The notes: generated by a model not told the origin, from the letters alone. A stretch of DNA of 64,000 nt from Paralvinella palmiformis (GCA_025642065.1 JAODUP010000126.1:431001-495000); one strand, 5' to 3'. Shown: positions 1 to 13,218, numbered from the stretch's first letter. Program-made: numbers and translations.

Positions 1-207
1 GGTAGTTGTAGTCAAACTAACAGAGTAGTGGCTCCTCTCCATTAGAAGGTAAAGGGTTCTGCCCTAAAAAAGACTATTTGATCCATTATAGGATATGTTT
101 TCGCCAAAACAAAAAGTAGTCGACCGATTTGGTGACGATAAATTAGACGACTAGTGACTGTAAAATAGACGACGTATAGCGTCGGACATCGACTGCTATT
201 AGAAAGG

Positions 208-208
<1 letters not shown>

Positions 209-247
<39 letters not shown>
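209..247. repeat. (TA)n microsatellite
   Basis: Uninterrupted TA dinucleotides, about 20 units. Confidence 0.95.
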
Positions 248-251
<4 letters not shown>

Positions 252-292
252 TATAAAAGACGCTAACTCTATATCTTGGAATATTATTCTCT

Positions 293-480
293 GTGGTCTA
301 GTTAGTAGGGCGTTGGACCACATATCGCTACCACCTGAGATCGAATCTCGGTGTGGGCATATCTGAAGGGTGTTTCATCTTTTGACTTCGCTTCATTACT
401 ATTAGAGGTCGCTCGGCTCATTTAGCCTACCACGTGCACAAAAGTGGCCATAAACCATCAATCATCTTCATCATCTTTGA
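293..480 (+). mobile_element. tRNA-derived SINE, family A
   Basis: Head with degenerate A box and B box GATCGAATCTC (339-349), body with GTGTTTCATC, TGACTTCGCTTCATTA and CATTTAG, tail AAAAGTGGCCATAAACCATC followed by CAT-like repeats. The closest relative in the window is 7149-7321. Confidence 0.78.
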
Positions 481-1166
481 ATGACATTGCAACAATGTTT
501 TGCTAAAGATGTTTGGATGTTTGGAAATCTGTGGCCAACTGCTCTACCAGTTAGACATGCGTTTTGCTGAGGAATGTCGAGGGGGTGAGTTGTGGTTAAT
601 CTCATTGAACCAAAGGGTACAAATCACAACGGGTAATATATATGGTGATCGGGGTGGGGGGGGGGGGAATGGACATAAATACCATGTACAATAATTCCCC
701 TCCTCATTTCACAAAGAGCAATTATTTGTCAGCAGAGGGCGCCACTTATTCATTAGTCAATGTAGGTACAGTGGTTAAGAGACAAGGAGTCGATTTGATT
801 GTTTTATAATATTTTCTCTATCTGAGGAGATGGTATGTCAGATGGTCCGCTAGCTACATCTGGGACGGGGAGGGGGGTATGTGTGTGTGTGTGGGGGGGG
901 GGGGTGCTCTAGGTACAGGACGAACAGCACATCTAATAATAATATTATTAATATACATGTAGAGCGGGATATGCTAGCAAACAGAAGTCGATTATTGACA
1001 CATAATCTAACACGATGTAGCACGTCAGTGAACTGCCGTTAGCACGCATCGGATAAAACGGAAATCATTGTTTCCCCCAAATGGCTTTTGATTGGGTAGA
1101 CGCTCGGCAATAATTGGGTACAGGCCATTGTACAGTCTCAACGGATTTGGGTTTCACGATCCTATT

Positions 1167-1197
<31 letters not shown>

Positions 1198-1201
1198 GTG
1201 T
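1167..1201. repeat. (TG)n microsatellite
   Basis: About 17 units with one C interruption. Confidence 0.95.
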
Positions 1202-1210
1202 TTGCCGTGT

Positions 1211-1290
1211 GGAGTAAGGCACTGGCACAGACAATCTCGAAGTGTGAATTATAACTGGACTATTCTTCGGGGGAATTGTAAAACGTGAAA
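1211..1290 (+). repeat. Dispersed repeat C, copy 1
   Basis: GTAAGGCACTGGCACAGACA followed by ATCTCGAAGTGTGAATT and a GGAC...TTC segment. Related to copies at 5082, 5374, 5438 and 20431. Confidence 0.55.
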
Positions 1291-1375
1291 GCGACCTGGT
1301 GGTATATCGCACCTAGAGCTATCTTCCTGTGTCTCTTTATCAGCGAAATGATGTACATATAGTAAACATCCTTGG

Positions 1376-1410
1376 TCATCATCATCATCATCATCATCAT
1401 CACCACCACC
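1376..1410. repeat. (CAT)n/(CAC)n microsatellite
   Basis: Gives a spurious poly-His run in an open frame at 1329-1625. Confidence 0.9.
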
Positions 1411-1435
1411 AACTGTCAACATCTATAGTTATAAC

Positions 1436-1521
1436 AATAGCTCTATATGTCATCAATATTATCTCCTCACTGAGCTACAATAGCTCTATATGTCATCAAT
1501 ATTATCTCTTCACTGAGCTAT
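1436..1521. repeat. 43-bp tandem duplication
   Basis: AATAGCTCTATATGTCATCA begins at 1436 and again at 1479; the copies differ at one or two bases. Confidence 0.85.
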
Positions 1522-2080
1522 ATTTTTATCTCTATTTACCGGCATTTATCTCTTACGGCCTTAAAAAGTGTACTGAACATGAAGCTACACGGGTATCATA
1601 TATACGGTTTATTATACTACTATAATAATAATGGGGAGGGGGGGCCTCAATAAAGAGTACTTGGTCAACCTCAAACACAAATAGCATGATCAGCCGTCCA
1701 CAAACGCCATGATCAGCTGATTATTGTTTGTCAACAGAGAGATGCAGGTGTCAACATCTACATCAATCAGACGAACAAAACAGTTAATAAAAACCGCAGC
1801 TTCATCAACACAGTGATGACATCAGATTATCAAATTATCTCCTATCTAACCAACTAATAAAAGCAACAGCCACAACAACAAGAACAACGCATGGGGGAGG
1901 GGGGAATTTCAGCATACCAACTGGTTGGATAGTCGGTAACATACCAGGTGGTATGTCGGTTGGTATAGACACCAACTACAAATTTTAACCACATGCAGCC
2001 CTATAGGTAGGTGACATGGCGAAAAGCCAGACTTCTAAAATCAGATTTAATCTCCCGGGAGGGGACTTGGCCAAAACAGC

Positions 2081-2130
2081 CGCGCGCGCGCGTGTGTGTG
2101 TGTGTGTGTGTGGTGTGTGTGTAGGTGTGT
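2081..2130. repeat. (CG)n(TG)n compound microsatellite
   Basis: Alternating purine-pyrimidine throughout, a strong Z-DNA former by sequence rule. Confidence 0.9.
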
Positions 2131-2996
2131 CTGGAGGAAATAAAATGCTATTAAACGCTGATCCGACGGTAGGTGGCGCCGTCGTGTGGCAAAAAGCAGA
2201 ACCGACACCATGTCGCCCGAAGACATTTTGTCGACAATAAAATAGAAGGTTGTCTTATCCAAACGGTGACAGCCTCGCTATAATTGGCTGGCTGTCTCGA
2301 CACCCACCACCCCCCTTCCAGCTCTACATTATTGTAATCAGATATCTAGTGCCGCGATTTTTTGGTCCCAAATCGTTGTGATGCTGGGGGGGGGGGGGGA
2401 GGAGGGGGGCGGAAGGTCGGGTATGGGTGTTTTTGTGTGCGGATGTTTTGTCAGTAATTTTGTTAACAATTCTCTGTGGAAGTGATGGTGATGGTACGGG
2501 TGTTTCTGTTCGACTGGTGATAGCGATGCGGAATCACTGGATCAAAGGTGAACCGTTAATGATGACGGGAGATAGTTGAGGAGAGATCAGGGATAGTGTG
2601 AGTGAATAAGGTCTTTCACTGACTGACTCACTGACCGACTGATATGGCTATGTCATATATGTCGAGGAAGAATGCCACAATTTACATACTGACGAGGTAG
2701 CGCGGGGGGGGGGCGGAAGATTTAGCGTGTCAGTAATTAGTGGGAAGATTGTGGCAGATATAGCCTGACCTCTTGCGTTCTCTCTCCCTCTGTTTGGAGG
2801 GGGGGGGGGTGTCCTGTTGGAATGCTGGATCATCCCATAGAGCTGGTCACTCACTCATTCACTCACTCACTCAGACAAACAGAGAGGGGGAGCACTTTGA
2901 GCACCAACATGCAGGCTGCTCCCTGAAAAATCTATCACACCCAGGCACCATAAAATGGTTATTACAGGGACAATCAACCAGCAGATGTCATAAGTA

Positions 2997-3014
2997 ACAC
3001 ACACACACACACAC

Positions 3015-3047
<33 letters not shown>
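2997..3047. repeat. (AC)n microsatellite
   Basis: About 25 units; smaller (AC)n runs follow at 3175-3195 and 3242-3268. Confidence 0.95.
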
Positions 3048-3050
<3 letters not shown>

Positions 3051-4452
3051 TAGACAAAACGTCCATTACAACTGGCAAGGTTACAAACACCCACGTTATC
3101 ATAGCTGCAGTTCCTCCTCCTTTCAATGTATACCAAACCTGTTGGCTCCAACACACACATACAGAGCAAGAGAAACACACACACACACACACACAGAGAG
3201 CAATCACATTCTGGTCACTGGGCGCCTACCTTTAATCGTAGCACACACACACACACACACACACACACCTATAGTACTGATCTATTCCGTAGATACTGCC
3301 AGGTGTTTCAAGTCGCCCCTTCATTATCCAGAATGCCCGACGGGCAGCTCCGAACAGAAACAATAACGCAGAGATTGGCTCCTTTCACAACAGAGACGAC
3401 AACAGCAGCGCTCTCTCACGGTCAAATAGACCAGCTTGCCATGCCGTTGAAATGACGTTCGTTTGTCCTGTTGACCAAGACCCCACCCCGGGGACCGGCT
3501 AAGCTTCTACAAAAAGTATCCGCGAGAGAAAGGGGCTTGGTGCTGGAACCCCCTGCCTCAATAACAATACGGCCATCCTCACCCCACGGGCCAGAGGCTG
3601 AGAGATTGTCAGGAATCATCAGTAAACAAAACCTTCCAATTAATGTCAACAAAAATACCTGATCCATGACAAGAGGAAAACCGACTGAAACCTGGTCTAA
3701 TTCCTGGATAAGGACAAGGATATTTTCATCAGTTGGCGGGTGATGGACCACATCAAATATCCCCTACACACACCCACACCGTCATCCTGTCCTCGTCAAG
3801 ACGACAGAAGCGACCCTTCTCTTTGATCCACTGACACCCAACAGACAGTTGTCGTGTCATCTTCCGTGAACTATCGGCATCAAGCGACCATCATCTGGGA
3901 CAGCTGACGGCTATCGATACAGTAATGTCTGGATGATAGAAGATAGTTCAGGAATTTCTGATTAGGGATTGGTATCAGGAACCTGTGTATCTGGGTCTGG
4001 GGGGGGGGGGGGTTGAGATTGGTGATGGGTGGACAGATGACGGGGAGGAATTGACACTTCGCTGCACAAACATGTCATCCGATGGGTGACGCTTCCTTCT
4101 AGTAACCTCGTACGACAGTTTAGAGGTCAAAGTAGACACCAAAATCATCAGAACTGGACAGACCAAAAATCCTGATGATCCATGTTCCGGATGCGCTGAC
4201 GTTGATATCAATATCATTTTGACACCGGTAACATATCCAGAAGACAGACTTGGCAACAGAGAATACACGTTACTAGTTAAGCACGCACACACATATACAC
4301 GCACGCACACACACATACACGCACCACTATTGACACCATTCACACAAAGCCATCGTTGTCACTGTTCATCTCTCTCTCTGTCCATCGACAAACTCTTATA
4401 AACACAAATCAATATCGGCACAAAAGAATTCCACCATCGGGGAGCTGTCAAC

Positions 4453-4453
<1 letters not shown>

Positions 4454-4483
<30 letters not shown>
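4454..4483. repeat. (AC)n microsatellite
   Basis: About 15 uninterrupted units. Confidence 0.93.
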
Positions 4484-4484
<1 letters not shown>

Positions 4485-5081
4485 GGGCCCCACTAGGGGC
4501 TGGCTGCGCGACCCCACTACGGGGGGTGAGTCTGTCCGTCTACCCCACAGTCGTCGACTGGTCGGGCCAAGGTTTATCATTATTTCCCAGGAGATCGTTA
4601 CCATTTCGACATCTCTTAATCAGCTATCGGTAACTATTGGTAGCCAGACCGCCGGATGGCACGTGTGGCGCCCCCTATACGCCGCCGTGGTACCATAATA
4701 AAGGCGAGTCGGTGAGAGCTCGGCGTGAAATGAGTCTTTGTTTGAGTCGGTTCGTCATGGCGAGAGGCATCGAGGCAGATAATTGGCAAATTAAAGCGAA
4801 TTCTCCAGCGTTTACCGTTTGACAGCTCTCTGATGCTTGGGCAGGCATCTGAGCACTAATACAGACCTGGAGAACTGAACTGGAATCAGAGGCTCAACTC
4901 TGGATAACAGGCTCTCGGTGTTGGGGAACCGTGGGGAGGGGGATCCGACGGGGGGGGGGGGAGGTTGAATGGGGGATGAATATTGACTGTGTACGGGAAT
5001 TGTCTCGGAATAAGGTTTAGGACTGATCAGTACAGGACTTTGACCGTGTGTGCTGTGTGTATGTGGGGGGAGGGGGAGTGT

Positions 5082-5201
5082 CATAAGGTACTGGTACAGA
5101 TAATCTCGAATTCACACTCTGGACAATTCATCTGGAGGACTAAATCCAGGAGCGATTTTTCAAGCCGAAACATGTCTCTAAGTCGCTGTGCAACAAAACA
5201 T
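5082..5201 (+). repeat. Dispersed repeat C, copy 2
   Basis: ATAAGGTACTGGTACAGATA, ATCTCGAATTCACACTCTGG, then GGAGGACTAAATCCAGGAGC and GAAACATGTCTCTAAGTC. The longest copy together with 5438-5545. Confidence 0.6.
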
Positions 5202-5373
5202 TAAAAAATCAATCACCTACAGTCGTAATACATGAGAGTATCACACTCCACCCAGGTCAGATCACGGCATTTTTAGAATGTTTATGTAGGCCTCCCCCCT
5301 TTATTTTTTTTTCTCTCTCTCTCTCTCTGTTTGTGTCTTATTTTACACACTAAAACACACATACACACAGTTT

Positions 5374-5464
5374 GAATTCACGGTTCGAGATTCTCTGTGC
5401 CTGTGCCTTATTATACACAGCTAAAACACAGAGAGAGAGAGAATCTCGAACCAACCGTGAATTC
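5374..5464. repeat. Imperfect palindrome built from repeat C
   Basis: Left arm 5374-5396 (GAATTCACGGTTCGAGATTC...) is the reverse complement of right arm 5438-5464 apart from a 4-base insertion. The 41-base centre holds CTTATTATACACAGCTAAAAC. Could fold as a long hairpin or be the ends of a small inverted-repeat element. Confidence 0.6.
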
Positions 5465-5545
5465 TAACTCTGGACGTTTCTTCAGGGGACTGAATCCAGA
5501 GTGGCGACTTTTCTTGCTGAGACATGTGTAATGTCTCTCCAGTCC
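5438..5545 (+). repeat. Dispersed repeat C, copy 4
   Basis: AATCTCGAACC, GTGAATTCTAACTCTGGACG, GGGGACTGAATCCAGAGTGG, CGACTTTTCTTGC and GACATGTGTAATGTCTC match copy 2 in order. Confidence 0.58.
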
Positions 5546-6618
5546 TCATTGTGTTGATATGCTACAGAATACGAACGTTTATTTATCTCAAACAACAAAA
5601 ATGCAGCACATAGCTACTGCAATAATCATAATAATCTGGAAATACGTAGATCCTGCATTAATCTAGAAATATTATTCTGAATAGAGCACTAGAGAACACA
5701 CACACACACACACACACACAGACTCATACATAGACGCACATACACGCACGCACAGTACCAGCACCGACCGATAGGTGTCGCCACTGGTCGTGAGCCTCCA
5801 ACACATCAACAGATACAGATCAGTAACCAGCTAGATGACAAAAGCTATTATGCAGATTTTTGACATCTCCCTTGAGCAATAATCACTCAGCGTGTGCCAC
5901 TGACAAGATCAACACATCCTCCCAAAGCTTGACCCTATTGTTCGGGACAGTCATCAGAATCCCCCTGTGAACACCCCCCCCCATCACCATCCCCACGCTC
6001 TCTGGAGACACAATACTGGCTCTTCTTAACAGACAATAGAGCTCTATGTTTGTAGGACAGCTTAAGGCCATTAGTTATGTAAGAGACTACCCAGAAAGGA
6101 CAACCTGCTCGAGGGACGTGTGTGTGGGGGGGGGGTCGTGTGTTGGTGGGAGGGGGGGGGGCGATTCGTCATACAGGCCGTGGCTGGGGATTATCAAGTA
6201 ACTAAGCCATATAGCGTGGTAATAGTGACATCAGCAAGTGATTCACTTTAACACACAGACACCCCCCCCCCACAAGTACAGTACCAGACATTCAAAAGCG
6301 CTGTAACTCCCAAATTATAATTATTAATCGTGACATCCTTCAATAGTTAAGTGATAAAAACCAATTTAAACTCTACTTGTCCCACAAAGTCGGTGGGAGT
6401 GGGGATGAAAACACTCCACAGAGCCGAATGAGCCAACCATACAATTAACATTATTCAGTATATAATAAAATATAATATATCCATTTAACATTTTTAACGT
6501 TGTTTTCCATTGATAACCATAAACACAACAACAACAACAACAACAGCAATATAATATTATAAAATAAATATAATATGATTATCAAACGTCAGGCACCGCC
6601 ACACCTGACTTGTTTAAT

Positions 6619-6744
6619 AACACACACATACACACATACATACACACACATACACACACGCACACACACACACACACACATACACATATACACACACACA
6701 TATATAATATACACACATACACACACGCACACACACACACACAT

Positions 6745-6777
<33 letters not shown>

Positions 6778-6788
6778 CACACACACAC

Positions 6789-6823
<35 letters not shown>

Positions 6824-6830
6824 TATATAT
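6619..6830. repeat. Large (CA)n/(TA)n compound array
   Basis: About 210 bases of alternating CA blocks and TA blocks; open in several frames on both strands, none of them a gene. Confidence 0.95.
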
Positions 6831-7148
6831 CATCAGATTTCTGACAATAACAGCCTCACAACTGTCGGCTTTCGTTGTTTTAGTGACGTCATAACAAATC
6901 CCGGTTATTCCCATCCCGGTGACGATTGATCCAGATAGATGGAGATAGCAGAACTAGCAGCTATGGTTAGAGGGATGCTGATAATTAAAGCTTGAAGCAG
7001 CAGAAGTAGCAGCAGCAGGACAGCTGCTAGTTGACGGTCTGATCTGACCTCAACCAGTTGACGTCACCAGTTTAGGCTACTGATATCAGGGTACAACTTA
7101 AACAACAACAACAATAATAATAACAGGAGCTCTTCGAATTTGATGTAC

Positions 7149-7321
7149 GGGCTAACCGGTATAGCGTTGGACCACAGATCACTACCAACTGAGTTCGAAT
7201 CTCGGTGTGGGCATATCTGAAGGTTGTCTCACCTTTGACTTCGCTTCATTAGCGTTGGAGGTCAGTCGGCCCATTTAGACACAAAAGTGGCCGTAAAACA
7301 TCAATTATCATCATCATCATC
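7149..7321 (+). mobile_element. tRNA-derived SINE, family A
   Basis: B box GAGTTCGAATCTC (7191-7203), then the same body and tail as 293-480, ending in (TCA)n. Even the bases just 3' of the tail (GAATGA..ACATTG) resemble the other copy. Confidence 0.8.
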
Positions 7322-7440
7322 GAATGATGTACATTGAGAACCTAAATATGCTGTATTAAAAACCCAATTAGAAATTTAACAATCGTAGCCCGACGGTCAA
7401 ATCAGGTTTATGCCAGACTCAACCAATTAAACAATACCCA

Positions 7441-7500
7441 ATTCGTGGGTCCGAACCTGCAGACTGGTCACTTCCAGTCCACTACCGTATAACCGAGTCA
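7441..7500 (-). mobile_element. tRNA-like SINE head fragment
   Basis: Minus strand: TCGGTTATACGGTAGTGGAC (A box) and GCAGGTTCGGACCCACG (B box). No acceptor stem pairing, so not a tRNA gene. Confidence 0.45.
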
Positions 7501-8846
7501 CTTCATTATTTGGTTCATTATACCACCAGATTAACCTTCATATGACCTTACAAATTGAGCTAATTGGTTATATACCATCGCTTCATCAACATTTCCATTA
7601 CAGATAACGTCGTATAAGGATTTCTGTACTCGGAGGATGGAAACTAAAAAATACAACATTTCCCTTTGGCCTCAACCACTCCCCCCCCCCCACCATACAC
7701 ACCAATATCCGGCATTGTATGCCATAAATAAATAAGACACATCAAAGGAAGTGATACAAAAACTTTAAAGTCGCCCCCCCCCCTCCTTGAGCCACCAAAT
7801 CCACCCACAGTATCCATACCGATGACTAGATATTGATCAAATACGTAAACTGTAAATTCTCACATAACCGGAAGTCCGATATTAGTCTTTGTAATTCTCT
7901 TCGCAGATTAGCGCTACTTCTTGGTGCCGTGGGTGTGTCCCCTATCACGTGATGAAGTTCACCGGGTCACGGTAATCCCGGGTCACGGTGTCGGCAGCCA
8001 ACTGGATCACGGATAGTCGGACGTGGGGGGGGGGGTACGCCGTCGTTGTTCGGGACAGTGATCGAGCGAATCGGTCCCCCGGGGAGGAAAAGACCGGGGG
8101 AAATATTCCAGACTTTGGGGTGGGGAGTATTACAAGTGGATAGGTCGTGGGGGTCCATTCCCGACGTCCAACGATCAATCATCGTTTAATATCGCCAATT
8201 TGCAAAATAGCCTTCGCCGTAATACACCAGCCGGCGCTTCGATCGGGGATTTTTAACAATGAAGTGGAAAATTGAAGAGAGCTCTCCTGATAAAAAATAA
8301 AAATAAGGCGCCCCAAAACTTACTAACAACCGACTTTTTATTTAGTTAATAAAACTGTACATTTTGTCTTCCCTCACTGTCTTCGGGTTATAACGTAGTC
8401 CGTCTTCTTTGAAGAAATATGCCAGCGCAGAGATCACGTGACGTCATCCGTAAGACGACGGTCACGTGACATAGCGGCAACGAGACAGGGGTCATGTGAC
8501 CGTCGTCACCTCGATATAGCAAAGAAGCTGCGCGGAACGAGACTTGACGGCTAACATTTTGAGGCGTTAACCATCGGAACGAAAGGAATAAAGCAGACGA
8601 CATCTTCTTAAATGTCTGCTGCTATTTTGAGCTCGCCTCCATGACCAAATATCGACAGTTTGGTGTCTTTGTGGCTCAACTGGTCCGTCACTTAGGATTA
8701 TATCACTGGGTCGTGTTCGGGGTCATTGTACGGTGTACAAGTGTACAGGATGGAGACCAAGTGTACACCGACACAGAAACTGAGTCATTGACCTGGAATG
8801 AAGCCTCAACCGACGTGGACGCCTTGAACAAAGGCAAGGAATTGAG

Positions 8847-9205
8847 TACATACCAGTAGTACACCATCAGGGGATATAATACAAACTGGCAGTACCCAAT
8901 CGGGGAGATATAGTACACACCAGTAGTACACCATCAGGGGATATAATACAAACTGGCAGTACCCAATCGGGGAGATATAGTACATACCAGTAGTACACCA
9001 TCAGGGGATATAATACAAACTGGTAGTACCCAATCGGGGAGATATAGTACATACCAGTAGTACACCATCAGGGGATATAATACAAACTGGTAGTACCCAA
9101 TCGGGGAGATATAGTACACACCAGTAGTACACCATCAGGGGATATAATACAAACTGGTAGTACCCAATCGGGGAGATATAGTACACATCAGTAATACACC
9201 ATCAG
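8847..9205. repeat. 67-bp minisatellite, about 5.3 copies
   Basis: Unit begins GTACATACCAGTAGTACACC and contains ATCAGGGGATATAATAC and CCCAATCGGGGAGATATA. Copies differ by one or two bases. Because 67 is not a multiple of three, all three minus-strand frames stay open in turn, giving spurious repeated ORFs. Confidence 0.95.
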
Positions 9206-9249
9206 AGGCGGTAAATTCCAATGACGTTCTATCATGGCCAAATTATTGT

Positions 9250-9698
9250 ACAAACCAAGGGTGTGCTATCAGAGCTATAACACAGACCAAGGGTGTGCTA
9301 TCAGAGCTATAACACAGACCAAGGGTGTGCTATCAGAGCTATAACACAGACCAATGGTGTACTGCTAGAGCTATAACACAAACCAAGGGTGTGCTATCAG
9401 AGCTATAACACAGACCAAGGGTGTACTGCCAGAGCTATAACACAGACCAAGGGTGTGCTACCAGAGCTATAACACAGACCAAGGGTGTGCTATCAGAGCT
9501 ATAACACAGACCAAGGGTGTGCTATCAGAGCTATAACACAGACCAAAGGTGTGCTATCAGAGCTATAACACAGACCAAGGGTGTGCTATCAGAGCTATAC
9601 AGACCAAGGGTGTGCCATCAGAGCTATAACACAGACCAAGGGTGTGCTATCAGAGCTATAACACAGACCAAGGGTGTGCTATCAGAGCTATAACACAG
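9250..9698. repeat. 32-bp minisatellite, about 14 copies
   Basis: Unit built on ACCAAGGGTGTGCTATCAG followed by AGCTATAACACAG. Begins only 45 bases after the 67-bp array, and shares no sequence with it beyond ATCAGRG. Confidence 0.95.
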
Positions 9699-9824
9699 TC
9701 CTAGTAATAGTAGTATATTAGGTCGATATAATAAAGATTATAAACAGATTATACAAATATAATACAACAAATATTACAGAAGGATAACGGTGTGTAGTAA
9801 TAAAGTACCACCGTTAGGTATAGC

Positions 9825-9990
9825 ACATAATGTGTTATATTGTGTTATGTTGTTATGGTATGATATGTTATTAACTTTTGTTATATGTTATGATATGATG
9901 TGTTATTAACTTTTGTTATGTTACGTTTGGTTTATGATATGTTGTGTTATGTTGTGTTGGGTTATGTTATGTTATTTCCTGTTTTGTCGT
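9825..9990. repeat. Degenerate TGTTATG-type repeat
   Basis: Irregular repetition of GTTATGTT/GATATGTTATTAAC units immediately after the 32-bp array. Confidence 0.6.
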
Positions 9991-12390
9991 GTTATCTACA
10001 CTACACTGCAGCCGAGAGTCAAAAAGTTCACAGCTTGCCGACAGCGGGCCCACTTCTCTATCAAAAAAATATTCATTGATATTCACGTCTCACCAAATCT
10101 TTTGATCATTCCCAGCCACAATCTGCCAACAGATCAATCTCTCTCTCTCCCTCAACCAACCCACCCCCCTACCTCGCACTCTCTTTATGCTTCAGTGGCG
10201 ATGGCTCTCGGAAGAAGAAAAAATATCATTTTTAATCCCAAAACATTTTTAAATCCGGACAGACTTTCCCTCCCACCGACAGAGAGAGAGAGGGGGGGGG
10301 GGTGGCAGTGAGCCAGATCGCTCAACGCCAGATATAAGCAGACCGAGAACATGTTATACCGATACCGATGTGTTCAGAATGTTATACAGTGGTGTAGATC
10401 AGCTAAATGGGGCCGAGTTTGTCATCATCGTCTCCCTTCTCCCCAACATCACCTACCCTCTCCCCGACCAAGAAGCTTTATGCGGTGATAATTTCCCCGA
10501 TTAATTTCCAGATCTATTTTTGAGGCCGTTACGACGAAAGCCGTCCCGTCCCAAAAATTATGGCGGGGGGGGGGTCCTCGGGATGGGGATAGCGAGGTTA
10601 TTGGTGGTGGTGCATATAACAACCTGGAACGGAAAAAGGAAAGCCCCACAACGACAGGCCAGAACGACCTTGACAGAGCCAGTGGGCCTACATTAGAGAA
10701 GGCTTCCAGGCTTCCATAAAAGAATGCTAACTACGGAGAGACAGCGGGCCGTAGGAGGGAAATCGATAAGACATTTCTCTTACTCTACCACAACCGAGTT
10801 GTGTTTATGTGGCCGGTGTGGCAGGTTAGTGTATGTGTGATGGAAGGACGCAGCCTTCCTAATGACCAATCCTACAGGACACACACACATATCTCGTTAG
10901 CCATATTACGTGTACTACAGATGAGCTACAAACAATCGCGACTGGTTCCTTCGAGAGAATTATTTCTCCAACCGATTGAACTAAATGATTTCATGCAGTC
11001 ATATTCTCCTATAATACGGTTTTCCTACAACGCTTCACTTCCCATAACGTTATCAGAGACCTAACTGGCCATTAAGAATACAGGAAAGAAAGAAAGACCG
11101 GATGTGACGTTAACGCTTTGGAAAGAAGATCACTGGACGATAGCATGGCGGCTGGGGGTAGAATGGGGGAGGGGGGGAAGGGGGGGGGGGTTAATTTAGC
11201 AGAGGACAGCCTTAAAGAGGAATAACCGATGAAGGACAAAATTCATATTAATCACAACATAATATATAAATCGGGATCATCGGGCTTGCTAATACGACAT
11301 GGTGGGGCGGGGTCCGGTTGATGGTCGGCAAGTAAATGAGCACGTGCTTCAGGATCATGTGCTTCAGGATCACGTGCAGCTAAACGACGCAAACCAAACA
11401 CGATAACAAGATTTGAGAAACCGCACAACCGACCGACTGACTGACTAACCATGATCACCATATCAGTGTTAGTTTATAGGTCAGTGTTAGCAACGAACAC
11501 ACACACACACATACAGAGATACAGAGGTGTGCTATTTGTGTCAGTAACTATCACAGCATCATCATCATCACCAGCTCATCAATGTTATCTCCAGTAGATA
11601 GTAGTATGTTTGCGTCTCTACCCGTTGGTTTGTCAGAATTGGGTGGAATAAGGGATCAGTTAATATATTAATTTATTTAACGGTAAGCGCGTGCAGGTGT
11701 GCACATACATACACACACAACACACACACAACACACACACAACACACACAACAATTATATAACCTGATGGTCACAATCAAGTGCTGCACTAATCTAACAC
11801 ACTAATGTCATAAATAAACGTCGACGATATTAGATACAACAACGAAAACAACAACAATAACGACAATAACGACAGAGTAACAACAAAGAGATGGCGGCCA
11901 ATACTCCAGCAGCAACCCCCCGCAAATATAACACAGCCCGTTGCCTATTTGTGTGTGTGTGTGTGTGGGGGGGGCTGATAATAATGACCTATTAAAATCT
12001 TAGCAACCCAACTCTAATCTACACAAACATAAAGACTAGTAGGGGAAGTTGGAGATGAAGGAATCTAAAGAGGAGTTCTGAAGGAATTCCGGCTACCAGC
12101 ACATCAACAACTGGCGACACCTGGCGACTTTCTTTATAGACAACACTTTGAGATTTATATTACAAACGAAATTGTAGCTCGCCAACAGAGTGACATTATA
12201 TTTTGTGGACTGGATAGAATTACTCGGAGAAAATGGGCAGAAGATTGACAGCTGAGTTGTGAAACCTGGAGCGAAACAGGTCACGTGACTACAAGGGCTC
12301 TCAGGATGGGGGGGGGGAAATGGAATTATTTGAACCCTGACCCGAGCTTCTATCGTGACCTTTGTAATTGTAGCGCTTATTTATAGACAA

Positions 12391-12418
12391 CGCGCGCGCG
12401 CGCACACACACACACACA
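12391..12418. repeat. (CG)n(CA)n compound microsatellite
   Basis: Six CG units run into eight CA units. Confidence 0.9.
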
Positions 12419-12912
12419 TCTGTTTATATCACAGTTGGAAGTAACCCCATGTGATGACAACAAGTTTCCAGTCACCGCCATGCGGTAAAGTGACACAGCA
12501 AAAACCGTGATACATGTTCTTAATTAACATAAAATTAATACAAACATCATAATTACACGGAACAAATCTTCATCAAGTCAATTAAATCTCACCTCTCAGC
12601 TTTTAAACACGGCCTCGGGCCATTTATTCCCAAGCTCCTACCAACTCCACAACCACAACCCCCTCCCCTGGTTTTCATGTTAACAAGAATATAAAATTAT
12701 TTCCAGATTTATAAACAGGCGGCGCAAAGTACGATCTAAAACTCGACTTCCTTCTGGAGTTTTGTGGTCATTATTCTTTCCTTCGTCCGGTCTCTTTGTG
12801 CCGGAATAAGAAATGTCCAATTTGAGAAGTGGAAATAACCGGCAAATACACCGCCATCTTGGCTGGTAACTAATAATCAAAGTTCTGAAATGACAAACCT
12901 GTGACTTAGGAA

Positions 12913-12914
<2 letters not shown>

Positions 12915-12943
<29 letters not shown>
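12915..12943. repeat. (TG)n microsatellite
   Basis: About 14 units. Confidence 0.93.
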
Positions 12944-12945
<2 letters not shown>

Positions 12946-13218
12946 TCGGTTCGGTATAGACAAGGACACATTGATTAGATTAATGAGGACATCCTGTGTC
13001 AACAGACTGAACCGAGAGTGTAAAAGTGCTGCTTCTGCTTTAATACTCCTGACACACAACATGAAATATAAAAAAGGGAGAGAGTAGTTAACAGGCCATA
13101 GGGACGCCCCCCCCCCCCCCCGCGTGTCTCCGGGTGCGTTATCTGTAAGAGAAAGCTGCTCCAGAAGAGGAAACGCGGACTCGGGCAAAAATCAACAGTG
13201 AGTCAGTATCCAGGTAGA

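Larger units (their letters stand above)
500..8640. other. Intergenic, no gene found
   Basis: Apart from the SINEs, repeat C copies and microsatellites listed, I see no supported exon. G or C homopolymers of 8-15 bases recur (for example 656-668, 2385-2399, 4000-4012, 4951-4961, 8024-8034). Confidence 0.6.

Noticed and set aside
1329..1625. 98-codon frame with a run of histidines
   Set aside because: The run is a (CAT)n/(CAC)n microsatellite, and the frame crosses a 43-bp tandem duplication; no splice or family evidence.
6575..6914. Several long frames on both strands rich in T-H or C-V repeats
   Set aside because: They are translations of a (CA)n/(TA)n array, which lacks stops in all frames.
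8703..9186. Repeated 61-71 codon frames on the minus strand
   Set aside because: Generated by the 67-bp minisatellite; offsets of exactly one unit and no coding signature.
9250..9698. Possible CRISPR-like array
   Set aside because: The 32-bp units are directly abutting without unique spacers, and the DNA is eukaryotic; it is a minisatellite.
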